Below, in pieces: positions 8,962-16,329 of a stretch of 64,000 nucleotides of DNA. Positions within the stretch are counted from its first letter, which is position 1. Each line of letters begins with the position of its first letter. The notes under the pieces were generated by a model. That model saw nothing but the letters and a program-made list of their open reading frames with translations. It had not been told where the DNA came from and did not search any database. The stretch covers positions 62,001 through 126,000 of the forward strand of contig NZ_QKNX01000004.1 in NCBI RefSeq assembly GCF_005239135.1. The letters are read 5' to 3'. The translations under genes and the position numbers were made by a program. Source of the stretch: Natronomonas salsuginis (GTDB lineage: Archaea; Halobacteriota; Halobacteria; Halobacteriales; Haloarculaceae).

Positions 8962-9999
8962 ATGAGTACAGGCCGTGAGTCGATTCGAGTCCTCTGGCTG
9001 CGTCCCACCGTCGGAACGCACATCAGCACCCGTCGAGAGCGTATCAAAGAGGGATTGACAGACCGCGGTGTGACCGTTGATATCGTCGATACGAGCGGTA
9101 CGGAAGCCATCGGTGCGATCAAACAGGCGTTTTCCGAAGAGTACGATCTCATCGCGGGGACCGTCCGCGTGGGCGTATATTACGGGTACTTACTCGCCCG
9201 GGTGAAGGGGGTGCCGTTCGTGGCCGAAGTCACCGAACCGATCGAACGCGTCCGGGAGGATCTGCCGTGGCCGGTTTTCCGCTTTTTCAAGTGGTACGAA
9301 TGGAACGTACTCGAACGCGCGGATGCGCGCTTCTTCGTCGAGGAGGACGTCCTCGAACGGGTTCGCCGCCGCGGGATGGACGGTCACCTCGCAAGGAACT
9401 CCGTGTGGTACGAAAAATTCGCCGATCCGGATCCGACTGTCGTCACGTCTGCTCGGGATCACCTTGAGGCGATAGGGGTAGATTTCGACTCGCCGGTGGC
9501 GATATACCTCGGTGGATTCACCCGACAACAACATATCCCGGAGATACTCGACGCGATACCGAAGTGTCCCGAATGGGACTTCCTGTTCCTCGGTGAAGAT
9601 GGTCAACACGCCGGTGCCGTCGAGGAGGCCGCAGAAACGCACGAAAATGCGTATTTCGGTGGAGTCGTTCCACACGACGAGGTCCCCGGCTATCTGTCCG
9701 TTGGGGATGTCGGATTCTCGCTGTCTTTGGGCGAGCGTCCGCTTAAGTTGCTCGAGTACGGGGCCGCAGGACTAACCGTGCTCGGAATTCCCGGCCGTCG
9801 GCAACGCATTTTTTCGGATGATCAGGTCCACTTTATCGAGCCGACTCCGGATCGGATTGCCGAAACTCTCGAGAAGATCCGTCTTGATCCCGAGGCCGTT
9901 CCGGCTACCGGAAGTGCGCTGCAAACGTACGCGAAACATAATTCGTGGGACGATATCGCTCAATTGTATTACGATGTCTTTTGTGAATCAATCGACTGA
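8962..9999 (+). CDS. Group 1 / GT4-like glycosyltransferase
   Basis: A 345-residue GT-B type glycosyltransferase. It begins IRVLWLRPTVGTHISTRRERI, a typical N-terminal strand plus glycine loop, and has a C-terminal donor domain with AIYLGGFTRQQHIPEIL, FLFLGEDG, YFGGVVPHDEVPGYLSVGDVGFS and PLKLLEYGAAGLTVLG. The last contains the conserved glutamate of GT4 enzymes that contacts the donor sugar. It would transfer a sugar from a nucleotide-sugar to the lipid-linked glycan. It lies downstream of the ATP-grasp gene on the same strand after a 175-bp gap with nothing recognisable. The donor is unknown. Confidence 0.8.
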   Translation: MSTGRESIRVLWLRPTVGTHISTRRERIKEGLTDRGVTVDIVDTSGTEAIGAIKQAFSEEYDLIAGTVRVGVYYGYLLARVKGVPFVAEVTEPIERVREDLPWPVFRFFKWYEWNVLERADARFFVEEDVLERVRRRGMDGHLARNSVWYEKFADPDPTVVTSARDHLEAIGVDFDSPVAIYLGGFTRQQHIPEILDAIPKCPEWDFLFLGEDGQHAGAVEEAAETHENAYFGGVVPHDEVPGYLSVGDVGFSLSLGERPLKLLEYGAAGLTVLGIPGRRQRIFSDDQVHFIEPTPDRIAETLEKIRLDPEAVPATGSALQTYAKHNSWDDIAQLYYDVFCESID

Positions 10000-10077
10000 A
10001 TGATTTATAAAATTCTTTATATACGAGCTATTGCTGAGAGACCGTAGCATCTAACGTGAATTAGGTGGATCTTCTCT

Positions 10078-10240
10078 ATGGATAAATTCCAACATGAGTA
10101 CTGGAGTTCTGCCGGATAGATTCGCTGGCTTGAGGAGCTTCAGTACCCATAATGTTGGTCTGGATCAGTACCCAAGCTTAGTTATCACCGAGAATACCAG
10201 TGGTGTCCTACTAGTGATTGTTTTGCACGCTTCCATAATT
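10078..10240 (+). pseudogene. Possible relic of a transposase N-terminus (zinc ribbon)
   Basis: The gap between the GT4 gene and the acetyltransferase is AT-rich. From the ATG at 10078 one frame reads MDKFQHEYWSSAG, stop, IRWLEELQYP, stop, then CWSGSVPKLSYHREYQWC and CFARF. This resembles the start of IS1595-like transposases (WLEELxYP plus a CxxC zinc ribbon), interrupted by two stops. The match is by eye only. A different frame gives an open stretch starting MSTGVLPDRF that runs into the antisense of the acetyltransferase; I do not consider that a gene. Confidence 0.25.
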
Positions 10241-10293
10241 TATACTCAATATATTTTCAAAAACGATGTTTTCAACAGAAAATGTATAATAAG

Positions 10294-10980
10294 CTATTCA
10301 ATTAATGAATATATGTCGGATGTCTCACGAAGATCACTTTCAAAAAATTCGATATTTTTCTTTTGTCTCTCCTCATCCCAATCCCACCAAGCAATCTCTT
10401 GGAGGGCCTCCCTTGTGGACTCATCAAACCTGTAGCCTTTGTGAGTCGCAGGATTTCCAGCCACGATGGAATACGGCTTAACATCGTCTACTACAACTGA
10501 ATCCGCTGCAATTACGGCTCCATTTTCGATGGTAACATCCGACAAAATTTTTGTATCTGAGCCGATCCAGACATCATTCTCAATTTTAATTGGACCTTTT
10601 GAAATATGTGGTAACTCTGAGCCTATCTTATTATAAAATCCCATCGACATACTTGGTTTGTACGTTGGGTGGTCTAGGGTTCTCATCCGTGCACGTGCAG
10701 CAATAGGACAGTATTTGCCAATACTTACTTCACCTATTATCGAATTATTTCCCATTAATCCAGTATGATCTCCTATATTTACATCCCCCATAATTTTAAC
10801 ATCTTTTTTGATTGAGACATTTTTCCCAATCTCGATATTGCCATAAAGCTCTGACCCCCGCCCAAGAGTGGCCGACTCACTTATGTTAATCGAGCTGTCT
10901 GAGAATTTATTTATAATTACGTTAAATAATTTTGGATGGCCAAAAAATTTAGAATAAAGTTTATATGCTCTCTCCTTCAT
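10294..10980 (-). CDS. Hexapeptide-repeat (LbH) O-acetyltransferase
   Basis: A 228-residue left-handed beta-helix acyltransferase. Many hexapeptide turns are visible: ATLGRGSELYGNIEIGKNVSI, DVNIGDHTGLMGNNSIIGEVSIG, IKIENDVWIGSDTKIL and VTIENGAVIAADSVVV. The C-terminal AGNPATHKGYRF and IAWWDWDEE segments match xenobiotic/virginiamycin-type and sugar O-acetyltransferases. The active-site histidine would be in ARARMRTLDHPT. It transfers an acetyl group from acetyl-CoA, here probably to a glycan sugar. The gene is very AT-rich with codons such as AAA, ATT and TTT, unlike nearly all other genes in the window, so it looks recently acquired. It stands alone on the minus strand inside the island. Confidence 0.85.
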   Translation of the reverse strand: MKERAYKLYSKFFGHPKLFNVIINKFSDSSINISESATLGRGSELYGNIEIGKNVSIKKDVKIMGDVNIGDHTGLMGNNSIIGEVSIGKYCPIAARARMRTLDHPTYKPSMSMGFYNKIGSELPHISKGPIKIENDVWIGSDTKILSDVTIENGAVIAADSVVVDDVKPYSIVAGNPATHKGYRFDESTREALQEIAWWDWDEERQKKNIEFFESDLRETSDIYSLIE

Positions 10981-11424
10981 ATACCATAGAACTATGCTGT
11001 ATTTAATAAATATTCTCGTCTATTACGTGGACATTGGATAGATCCATATGATCGTGGTTCTGAAGTTAATTAAATAGTTATTCTGATAAGGTCACACGAA
11101 TCAACCGTCCCTACTGAGCGTTCAGCTCTAGTGAACTACATCCTACCAGCGGGATGTATTGGCCGATATAACGAAATGAATCGATACTTCAGTCTGCTGG
11201 TTCGTCTATAACATCGGGCGCGACGTGGAACAGTATATCCTATCGCTCGTACCGTTCAATATCGCCAGTTAAACTGACTTTCACATTGAACAATTAACTC
11301 CGTAAATTTCATGTCCATGAGTGTTCAAAATCACCACCCCCACTACCTAAATTAATAAGTAAATGGATGGAGTATTCTGGTCTGCCGCTGTATTTCGATC
11401 ACAAACCACTACGATTATTTTAGT
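10981..11424. other. AT-rich intergenic region, no gene
   Basis: 444 bp with no plausible reading frame on either strand. It is AT-rich like the flanking acetyltransferase gene. It contains the tandem hairpins at 11120-11158 and, just before the flippase ATG, a weak TATA-like GATTATTTTAG. It may be debris from insertion and deletion. Confidence 0.5.
11120..11158. repeat. Two tandem hairpins, possible mobile element end
   Basis: GTTCA (11120-11124) pairs with TGAAC (11132-11136), and TACATCC (11137-11143) pairs with GGATGTA (11152-11158), with no gap between the two stems. Adjacent small imperfect hairpins in non-coding DNA are found at ends of IS200/IS605-type elements, common in haloarchaea. 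No tnpA or tnpB remains are visible, so this is only a possible relic. Confidence 0.25.
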
Positions 11425-12882
11425 ATGAATATCGGACAGACCTCAATAATCGTATATTTATCTCTGCTGTTCGCCTCTGCGCTCGGGTTTTTATCCACAC
11501 TATATTTTGCTCGAAAACTAGGGCCAGAAATAATTGGTATTTTCTCTTTGTTGATGGCTGTTATAACCTGGTTATCTCTAGCTAATGTGGGCCTTGGTGA
11601 GGCGATGAAAAAGAGAATTAGCGAGGGGAATGATCAAGGTGAATTTCTTTCTGCAACAATTTTATGCATCATTCCGATTGCAGTTATCGTCGCGATTCTT
11701 GCAGTAGCCTTCCAACCAACCTTACAAAATTATGTGGATGGATTTGACAAATATGTAAATATTTCAATCGTTTGGTTCGTTATGGGAGTCTTTTTGATTC
11801 GTACGTTTTTCCAATCAGTATTCAGGACTTTGACCTCTCAACGAATGGTCCACATTCGCGGGCTACTCGATCCGGTGAGTATTGGCGGCAAGAGCCTATT
11901 CCAGATCATTCTCGTCGCCGGTGGATACGGTCTCTTGGGAATGCTCGTCGGGTGGATGCTGGGCGGACTCCTCGTCGGCGTGATCGGGCTGTACTGGGTG
12001 CGAATCCGTCCCGCGCGACCCAGCAAACGCCACTTCAAAAGCCTGTTCGAGTATGCCAAATTCTCCTGGCTGACCGGCCTGAAATCGCGCGCGTTCAATC
12101 AGGTCGATATCCTCCTTCTCGGTGCCTTCGTCTCCTCGTCGCTCGTCGGCGTGTACGCCGTCGCGTGGTCGATCGCGAAGTTCCTCGAACTGTTCGGGAA
12201 CTCGATCGGTCAAACGATGTTTCCGGAGATCAGTCACACGTCGGCGCAAGACTCCACCGAAGCTGCGGCCGGATTACTCGAGGATTCACTGGCGTTCAAC
12301 GGACTCATCGCCATCCCCGGTCTGATCGGCGGTCTCGTTCTCGCCGAGCGTCTCATGCGCCTGTACGGGCCCGATTTCACGCGGGGCGGGGCTGTACTCG
12401 CACTCCTCATCCTCGCGACGCTCGTGTACTCCTATCAGAACCAGCTCCTCAACACGCTGAATGCGATCGACCGCCCGGATATCGCCTTCCGGATCAACGT
12501 CGTGTTTATCGCCCTCAACGCCGTGCTGAACGTCGTACTCATCTCGCAGTACGGCATCGAGGGTGCCGCGGCCGCGACCGTAATCTCGGCGGCTGTCGGC
12601 CTCGGTCTTTCCTACTATGCGTTGGACAGCCTGATCGATTTCGAAACGCCGGTCCGCGAACCCACTCGTCAGATCGCCGCCGCGCTCCTCATGGGCGGCG
12701 TCATCTGGGTCGCGCTCGAATCGATCGAAACCACCGGGCTGATAACGCACAACGCGATCATCGTCGTCAGTCTCGTCACGAGCGGCGCTGGGGTGTACTT
12801 TCTCACTTTGCTCGGTATCTCGCCACAGTTCAGAGCGACCGTCAATCGGAACCTCCCTTTTGAGGTCCCGTTCTTAGGGTAA
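11425..12882 (+). CDS. Polysaccharide/lipid-linked oligosaccharide flippase (MATE-like, AglR/Wzx type)
   Basis: A 485-residue protein with about 12-14 hydrophobic helices, starting MNIGQTSIIVYLSLLFASALGFLSTLYFARKLGPEIIGIFSL, the standard opening of the polysaccharide biosynthesis (Wzx/RfbX) flippase family. It would move lipid-linked glycans across the membrane for transfer to S-layer protein. It is the last glycan gene before the S-layer gene. The first ~430 nt use AT-rich codons (ATA, TTA, AAA, AAT) while the rest, from about 11,850, use normal GC-rich haloarchaeal codons. The gene looks like a chimera made by recombination, but the reading frame is intact. Confidence 0.9.
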   Translation: MNIGQTSIIVYLSLLFASALGFLSTLYFARKLGPEIIGIFSLLMAVITWLSLANVGLGEAMKKRISEGNDQGEFLSATILCIIPIAVIVAILAVAFQPTLQNYVDGFDKYVNISIVWFVMGVFLIRTFFQSVFRTLTSQRMVHIRGLLDPVSIGGKSLFQIILVAGGYGLLGMLVGWMLGGLLVGVIGLYWVRIRPARPSKRHFKSLFEYAKFSWLTGLKSRAFNQVDILLLGAFVSSSLVGVYAVAWSIAKFLELFGNSIGQTMFPEISHTSAQDSTEAAAGLLEDSLAFNGLIAIPGLIGGLVLAERLMRLYGPDFTRGGAVLALLILATLVYSYQNQLLNTLNAIDRPDIAFRINVVFIALNAVLNVVLISQYGIEGAAAATVISAAVGLGLSYYALDSLIDFETPVREPTRQIAAALLMGGVIWVALESIETTGLITHNAIIVVSLVTSGAGVYFLTLLGISPQFRATVNRNLPFEVPFLG

Positions 12883-12894
12883 CGAATCGGGATC

Positions 12895-12912
12895 CCGCTC
12901 GACCCCGAGCGG
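12895..12912 (+). terminator. Hairpin just downstream of the flippase gene
   Basis: CCGCTCG (12895-12901) and CGAGCGG (12906-12912) form a 7-bp perfect stem with an ACCC loop, 13 nt after the flippase stop. No T-tract follows. Archaeal termination usually depends on T-runs rather than hairpins, so it may be a 3' end processing or stability element. Confidence 0.35.
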
Positions 12913-13029
12913 AGGAGCGTTCTGTGGCCTTTGACTCCGAACACACGCGCGAAGATGGACGAATACCGCCGGCGATCGCTGAGGTGCGTGAATAAGCGTT
13001 TTCATACGTCGATTTCTCTCTCGACTTCG

Positions 13030-13037
13030 TTTATATA
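13030..13037 (+). promoter_or_regulatory. Upstream TATA-like element of the S-layer gene
   Basis: TTTATATA occurs about 240 nt before the S-layer ATG in a gap with no gene (12883-13271). It would give a longer alternative transcript than the proximal box at 13143. Two promoters have been described for some haloarchaeal S-layer genes, which makes this plausible. Confidence 0.35.
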
Positions 13038-13142
13038 CTCATACGTCCGACGTTCGCACGACGCCAAAACCACGAAACGGCCTCTCCCCGCTGATATCGC
13101 GCCCGACAAGCGTTATCACACCCCGCCCTGCCCCACAAAGCA

Positions 13143-13150
13143 TTTATACT
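13143..13150 (+). promoter_or_regulatory. Probable main TATA box of the S-layer gene
   Basis: TTTATACT lies 122 nt upstream of the chosen ATG. A start about 25 nt downstream would leave a leader of roughly 95-105 nt. Haloarchaeal S-layer (csg) mRNAs are known for an unusually long leader of that size, in contrast to the leaderless transcripts common in these organisms. Confidence 0.55.
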
Positions 13151-13202
13151 GAGCGATAGAGTTTGAAATCGTACCCCTACCCATGGTGGCAGTGCGGAGT
13201 AT

Positions 13203-13230
13203 CGATGTGGCCGGCGATCGCGCCACATCG
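13203..13230 (+). promoter_or_regulatory. Stem-loop in the S-layer mRNA leader
   Basis: CGATGTGGC (13203-13211) pairs perfectly with GCCACATCG (13222-13230), a 9-bp stem around a 10-nt loop which itself contains the palindrome GCGATCGC. It falls within the predicted transcribed leader, 42 nt before the ATG. It could stabilise the abundant S-layer mRNA or control translation. Confidence 0.55.
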
Positions 13231-13271
13231 TACGCGACGTGCGGCCGCCGATTGCGACAACGAAACACAAC

Positions 13272-15590
13272 ATGACACGAAACAATAACGACAAGCTGCG
13301 TGCGGTAGTCCTCGCGGCGCTGATGGTCCTGTGGGTCTTCGCAGGCTCCGTCGCGCTCGCGGGCAGTGCTGCAGCGGCTGATGCAACAACCAACACAGCT
13401 CAAATCGACGGTGATGAGTTCTATCAAGGCCAAGAAGTGAATATCTCTACGGGCCTTGGTTCAGGCACTAGCATCCAAGTCCGAGAGGTAACAGGACGTG
13501 ACAGTGGCGGCAACGCGACCACGTCGGCAACTCGCGTCACCAACGAGGTTGACGCTAACGGCAACCTTACTATCGACTCTGCAAACTTGCCAGAAGGCCA
13601 GTTTGTGCTCCAAAGAGTTGATACTAACGAGTTCTTGGATACTGCTAACACTTGGCAGACCACAAGCCTCCGGGACATGGATCCCCGTGCCGCAGAATTC
13701 TCTGTTGTCGTTCAAACACTAGCTGTCGAGTTTGACGACGGCGACGGCGGAAGTGAAGTTCGCGCTGGGGAATCCATCGAACTTGACTTTAGCTCACCGG
13801 AGCGTGCTAGTGGATACAACGTTAATGTCACTGCTGATGGCGATATCAGCACGAGTGAACTGAACAGTACGTTCTACGACCTCGTCGGTGAGGAAGTCGA
13901 AGACATTAGTGAACACCCGGATGACGACACGATCACTCTCGAGGGTGTCAACAGCTCGTTCACACACGATGTCACATTCGACTCCGACATCGACCCCGAT
14001 GACTACGAAATTGAGTTCTCGGTTACGGACACGACCGCTGAAGCCACCGCAGATGTGACGGTGCTTGAAAAGATCGAAGCAGACGCATCCTTCGACGAAC
14101 CGCAGTTCGTAGAGAACCGCGGTGACGTCGCATCGATCAATGCGACCGTCGATGGTGGCGTTGATCAGGTTGACATCGTTATCGGTGACTTCGACGATGT
14201 CGGCTACGAGATGAACCTCACCGTCGAACCGAATGGCGACGGCGAGATCGCTCTGCTGTTCAATACATACGAAGCCGGTCAGGGCCCCGATACGACCCCC
14301 GATAACGCTGCAAACAACGTCATTGAGGCTCGTGACGACTACGGAAACGTCGTCGACACTCATGAGAAAACTAGTGGCGACCAATCTCTTGGTACTGTCC
14401 TTGAGGCAGGTCTCTACGATATTAGCATCCGTGAGAACACGTACGATACAGGCGATGGATCGGTTGATGCCAATGCCGAAGAGTACGATGTCTCTACGCT
14501 GGATCTGACCGAACGGTCCACCGATGGCATCACGCTCTGGCGTGCACCGAACGGAGCTAGTATTAGCGACGTTGATGATGTTCAGGCAGGTATCGAAGCA
14601 GGAAACATCACGCAGACTAATTCAGTCGCTATCCAAGACTCCGATCGCGGTAGCACCGCAGATATCATCGTTCACCAGATTGAAGTCTCTGGTGTCTACG
14701 GTCAAGGTACGAGCGCCGCCGCCCTGCTCAACAACACGGGCAATCTGACGCTCGAATATGAAGAGACCGATGCATCTGCAAACCGCGCGCCACTGATGCT
14801 CAATATGAGCAACTCTCACGCGACGGCTGAGGGTGACTTCGGTGTTATCGTCGACGAAGAGAACAACATGATTTTCGCGGCCATCCCGGCCAACCTAATC
14901 GAAGTCTCGCGTGGAAACGGTGCTGCGGAACGACTCCCGACTGGGAACGACTTCGAGGTCCGGTACAACGTCACCGCTAACTACCTGAACAACTTCGATA
15001 GTGATGGTGACCTCGGGAGTCCGGATGACGACGAAGTCGTCTCCGACAGCTTCTCGACGGTCGACCGCGAACTCACATTCGACACGGCAGAGGATGGCAA
15101 CGTGACCGTTCCGCCGACCGCTGATGCGGAAGTCACGGGTACGACTACGATCGCTCCTGGTACGGAGATCACCGTCCGCACCCGTGCGACCGGTGACAAC
15201 GCGTTCCTCCGCACCAGCGACACGGAAGTCGACGCTGACGGCATGTTCAATGCTGCTGGCTTCGACTTCAGCGACATCCCGGCTGGCACGGAGTTCACCG
15301 CGAGCGTCCGACAGCAAGGCTTCGAGAACAACGCCGAAACGGACGGCATAGTCAGCGAAGACGCTGGCGCGCCGGAACCGACGCCGGAACCGACGCCGGA
15401 ACCGACGCCGGAACCGACGCCGGAACCGACGCCGGAACCGACGCCGGAACCGACGCCCGAGCCGACTGACGAACCCGAACCCGAACCGACCGAAGCGCCT
15501 GAGGATCAGGCCGGATTCGGAGCCGTCATCGCGCTCATCGCGCTCATCGGCGCTGCGCTGCTGGCAGCCCGACGGAACGCGTTCAACTAA
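13272..15590 (+). CDS. csg: S-layer (major cell surface) glycoprotein
   Basis: A 772-residue precursor. Residues 1-35 (MTRNNNDKLRAVVLAALMVL then WVFAGSVALAGSAAA) match the conserved haloarchaeal surface-glycoprotein signal peptide, with cleavage expected near residue 35. The mature chain is very acidic and has about 14 N-x-S/T sequons, such as NIS, NAT, NST, NSS, NNT and NMS. A PEPT repeat spacer of eight units, normally O-glycosylated, precedes QAGFGAVIALIALIGAALLAARR, the C-terminal membrane segment and basic tail of PGF-CTERM proteins. The motif here is AGF, not PGF. The protein forms the S-layer lattice. The neighbouring glycan genes probably build its N-glycan. An ATG in a longer frame at 13239 is rejected because the signal peptide family starts at MTRNNND. 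Confidence 0.93.
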   Translation: MTRNNNDKLRAVVLAALMVLWVFAGSVALAGSAAAADATTNTAQIDGDEFYQGQEVNISTGLGSGTSIQVREVTGRDSGGNATTSATRVTNEVDANGNLTIDSANLPEGQFVLQRVDTNEFLDTANTWQTTSLRDMDPRAAEFSVVVQTLAVEFDDGDGGSEVRAGESIELDFSSPERASGYNVNVTADGDISTSELNSTFYDLVGEEVEDISEHPDDDTITLEGVNSSFTHDVTFDSDIDPDDYEIEFSVTDTTAEATADVTVLEKIEADASFDEPQFVENRGDVASINATVDGGVDQVDIVIGDFDDVGYEMNLTVEPNGDGEIALLFNTYEAGQGPDTTPDNAANNVIEARDDYGNVVDTHEKTSGDQSLGTVLEAGLYDISIRENTYDTGDGSVDANAEEYDVSTLDLTERSTDGITLWRAPNGASISDVDDVQAGIEAGNITQTNSVAIQDSDRGSTADIIVHQIEVSGVYGQGTSAAALLNNTGNLTLEYEETDASANRAPLMLNMSNSHATAEGDFGVIVDEENNMIFAAIPANLIEVSRGNGAAERLPTGNDFEVRYNVTANYLNNFDSDGDLGSPDDDEVVSDSFSTVDRELTFDTAEDGNVTVPPTADAEVTGTTTIAPGTEITVRTRATGDNAFLRTSDTEVDADGMFNAAGFDFSDIPAGTEFTASVRQQGFENNAETDGIVSEDAGAPEPTPEPTPEPTPEPTPEPTPEPTPEPTPEPTDEPEPEPTEAPEDQAGFGAVIALIALIGAALLAARRNAFN
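15372..15467 (+). repeat. 12-bp tandem repeat encoding PEPT units
   Basis: Seven exact copies of CCGGAACCGACG run from 15372 to 15455, followed by a variant CCCGAGCCGACT to 15467. They encode eight PEPT units, the Thr/Pro/Glu-rich spacer that holds the S-layer lattice away from the membrane. Exact identity of the copies points to recent slippage expansion, so the copy number is likely to vary between strains. Confidence 0.95.
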
Positions 15591-15627
15591 CTGACGACGA
15601 CCCACGCGGGTCCGACTCGGTCTCGCG

Positions 15628-15650
15628 GTTTGCGGTTTTCATTTTTCGAC
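15628..15650 (+). terminator. T-rich terminator after the S-layer gene
   Basis: A run reading GCGGTTTTCATTTTTCG begins about 38 nt after the S-layer stop codon. Oligo-T stretches are the main archaeal transcription termination signal. This is the only clear T-tract between the S-layer gene and the debris region that follows. Confidence 0.5.
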
Positions 15651-15830
15651 GACGCTGCGACGGACAGCGATAGCTGCGGCTGTCAATCGTTGTTCGATGT
15701 CGCTATTCGAGTCGAGAATTTCGTTCTCCGATAGCTGTCGAGTCAACTCCGCATGGAAACAGTTCTCGCCGTTCGACCTCTTCAAGCGTTCTGGCTCTGG
15801 CTGACGTCCGCCACGACGACCGATCGTCAC
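15639..15830 (-). pseudogene. Unidentified ORF fragment in a degraded region
   Basis: A minus-strand frame of about 60 codons ends QLSENEILDSNSDIEQRLTA then AAIAVRRSVVEK. The last 35 residues have normal helical protein composition, unlike typical antisense frames here, but no credible start or full domain exists. It may be the C-terminus of a lost gene from the MoxR cluster. I cannot assign a family. Confidence 0.25.
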
Positions 15831-16107
15831 CGTTCGACGCGTTCGGTCGACGTTCTCGATGGCCTCTCCGCGATGTTTCGAACGGGGTCGGAGACTTCGG
15901 CGGCCATCTCACGCGACACGGCGGCGCTGTTGATAAACCCGCGTCTGACTGTCAGGCGTGTGCCCCACTCGACGGCTATGGTGGTGGATCGCAGACGATA
16001 CACACTCCATCGGTACGGCACCAACACGATTGGTGAGTTGTTACCGCACCAAGAGCTGAACGCCCCGACTTCTCTGGACGAGGCAAGCGTTTTATCCCAT
16101 CATAGAT

Positions 16108-16304
16108 CGGAAAACCGTCTTTCAAACTCAACCGCGGTGAAGAACTCACGCTCACTGCCGACGACAGGGGGCGGGCAACGCTCCTCAAAGAAGTTCGCGA
16201 CCATTCTGGGTGTCAATCGCCTCGGTATCGACGGGATACCGTTCGCGGCGCTCCTCGCGCTCGTGATCGGTGGTATCGCGCTCTCGCTCGTCTACCACTG
16301 GTGA
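16108..16304 (+). pseudogene. Frameshifted remnant ending in a membrane anchor
   Basis: One + frame reads KLNRGEELTLTADDRGRATL then LKEVRDHSG. A frame shifted by one then gives GVNRLGIDGIPFAALLALVI followed by GGIALSLVYHW and a stop at 16304. Joined, they look like the C-terminus of a protein with one transmembrane helix, separated by a single-base frameshift near 16,205. No intact start is present. It converges with the MoxR pseudogene. Confidence 0.4.
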
Positions 16305-16329
16305 GCGCCGCGCTACTTTCGTTCGGACC

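Noticed and set aside
10094-10435. A 113-codon + strand frame in the AT-rich gap
   Set aside because: Its second half is antisense to the acetyltransferase and its first half shows no protein family; the alternative frame with transposase-like pieces is more interesting.
15372-15467. Tandem repeats as a possible CRISPR array
   Set aside because: The units are 12 bp, contiguous, without spacers and in frame, coding for PEPT.
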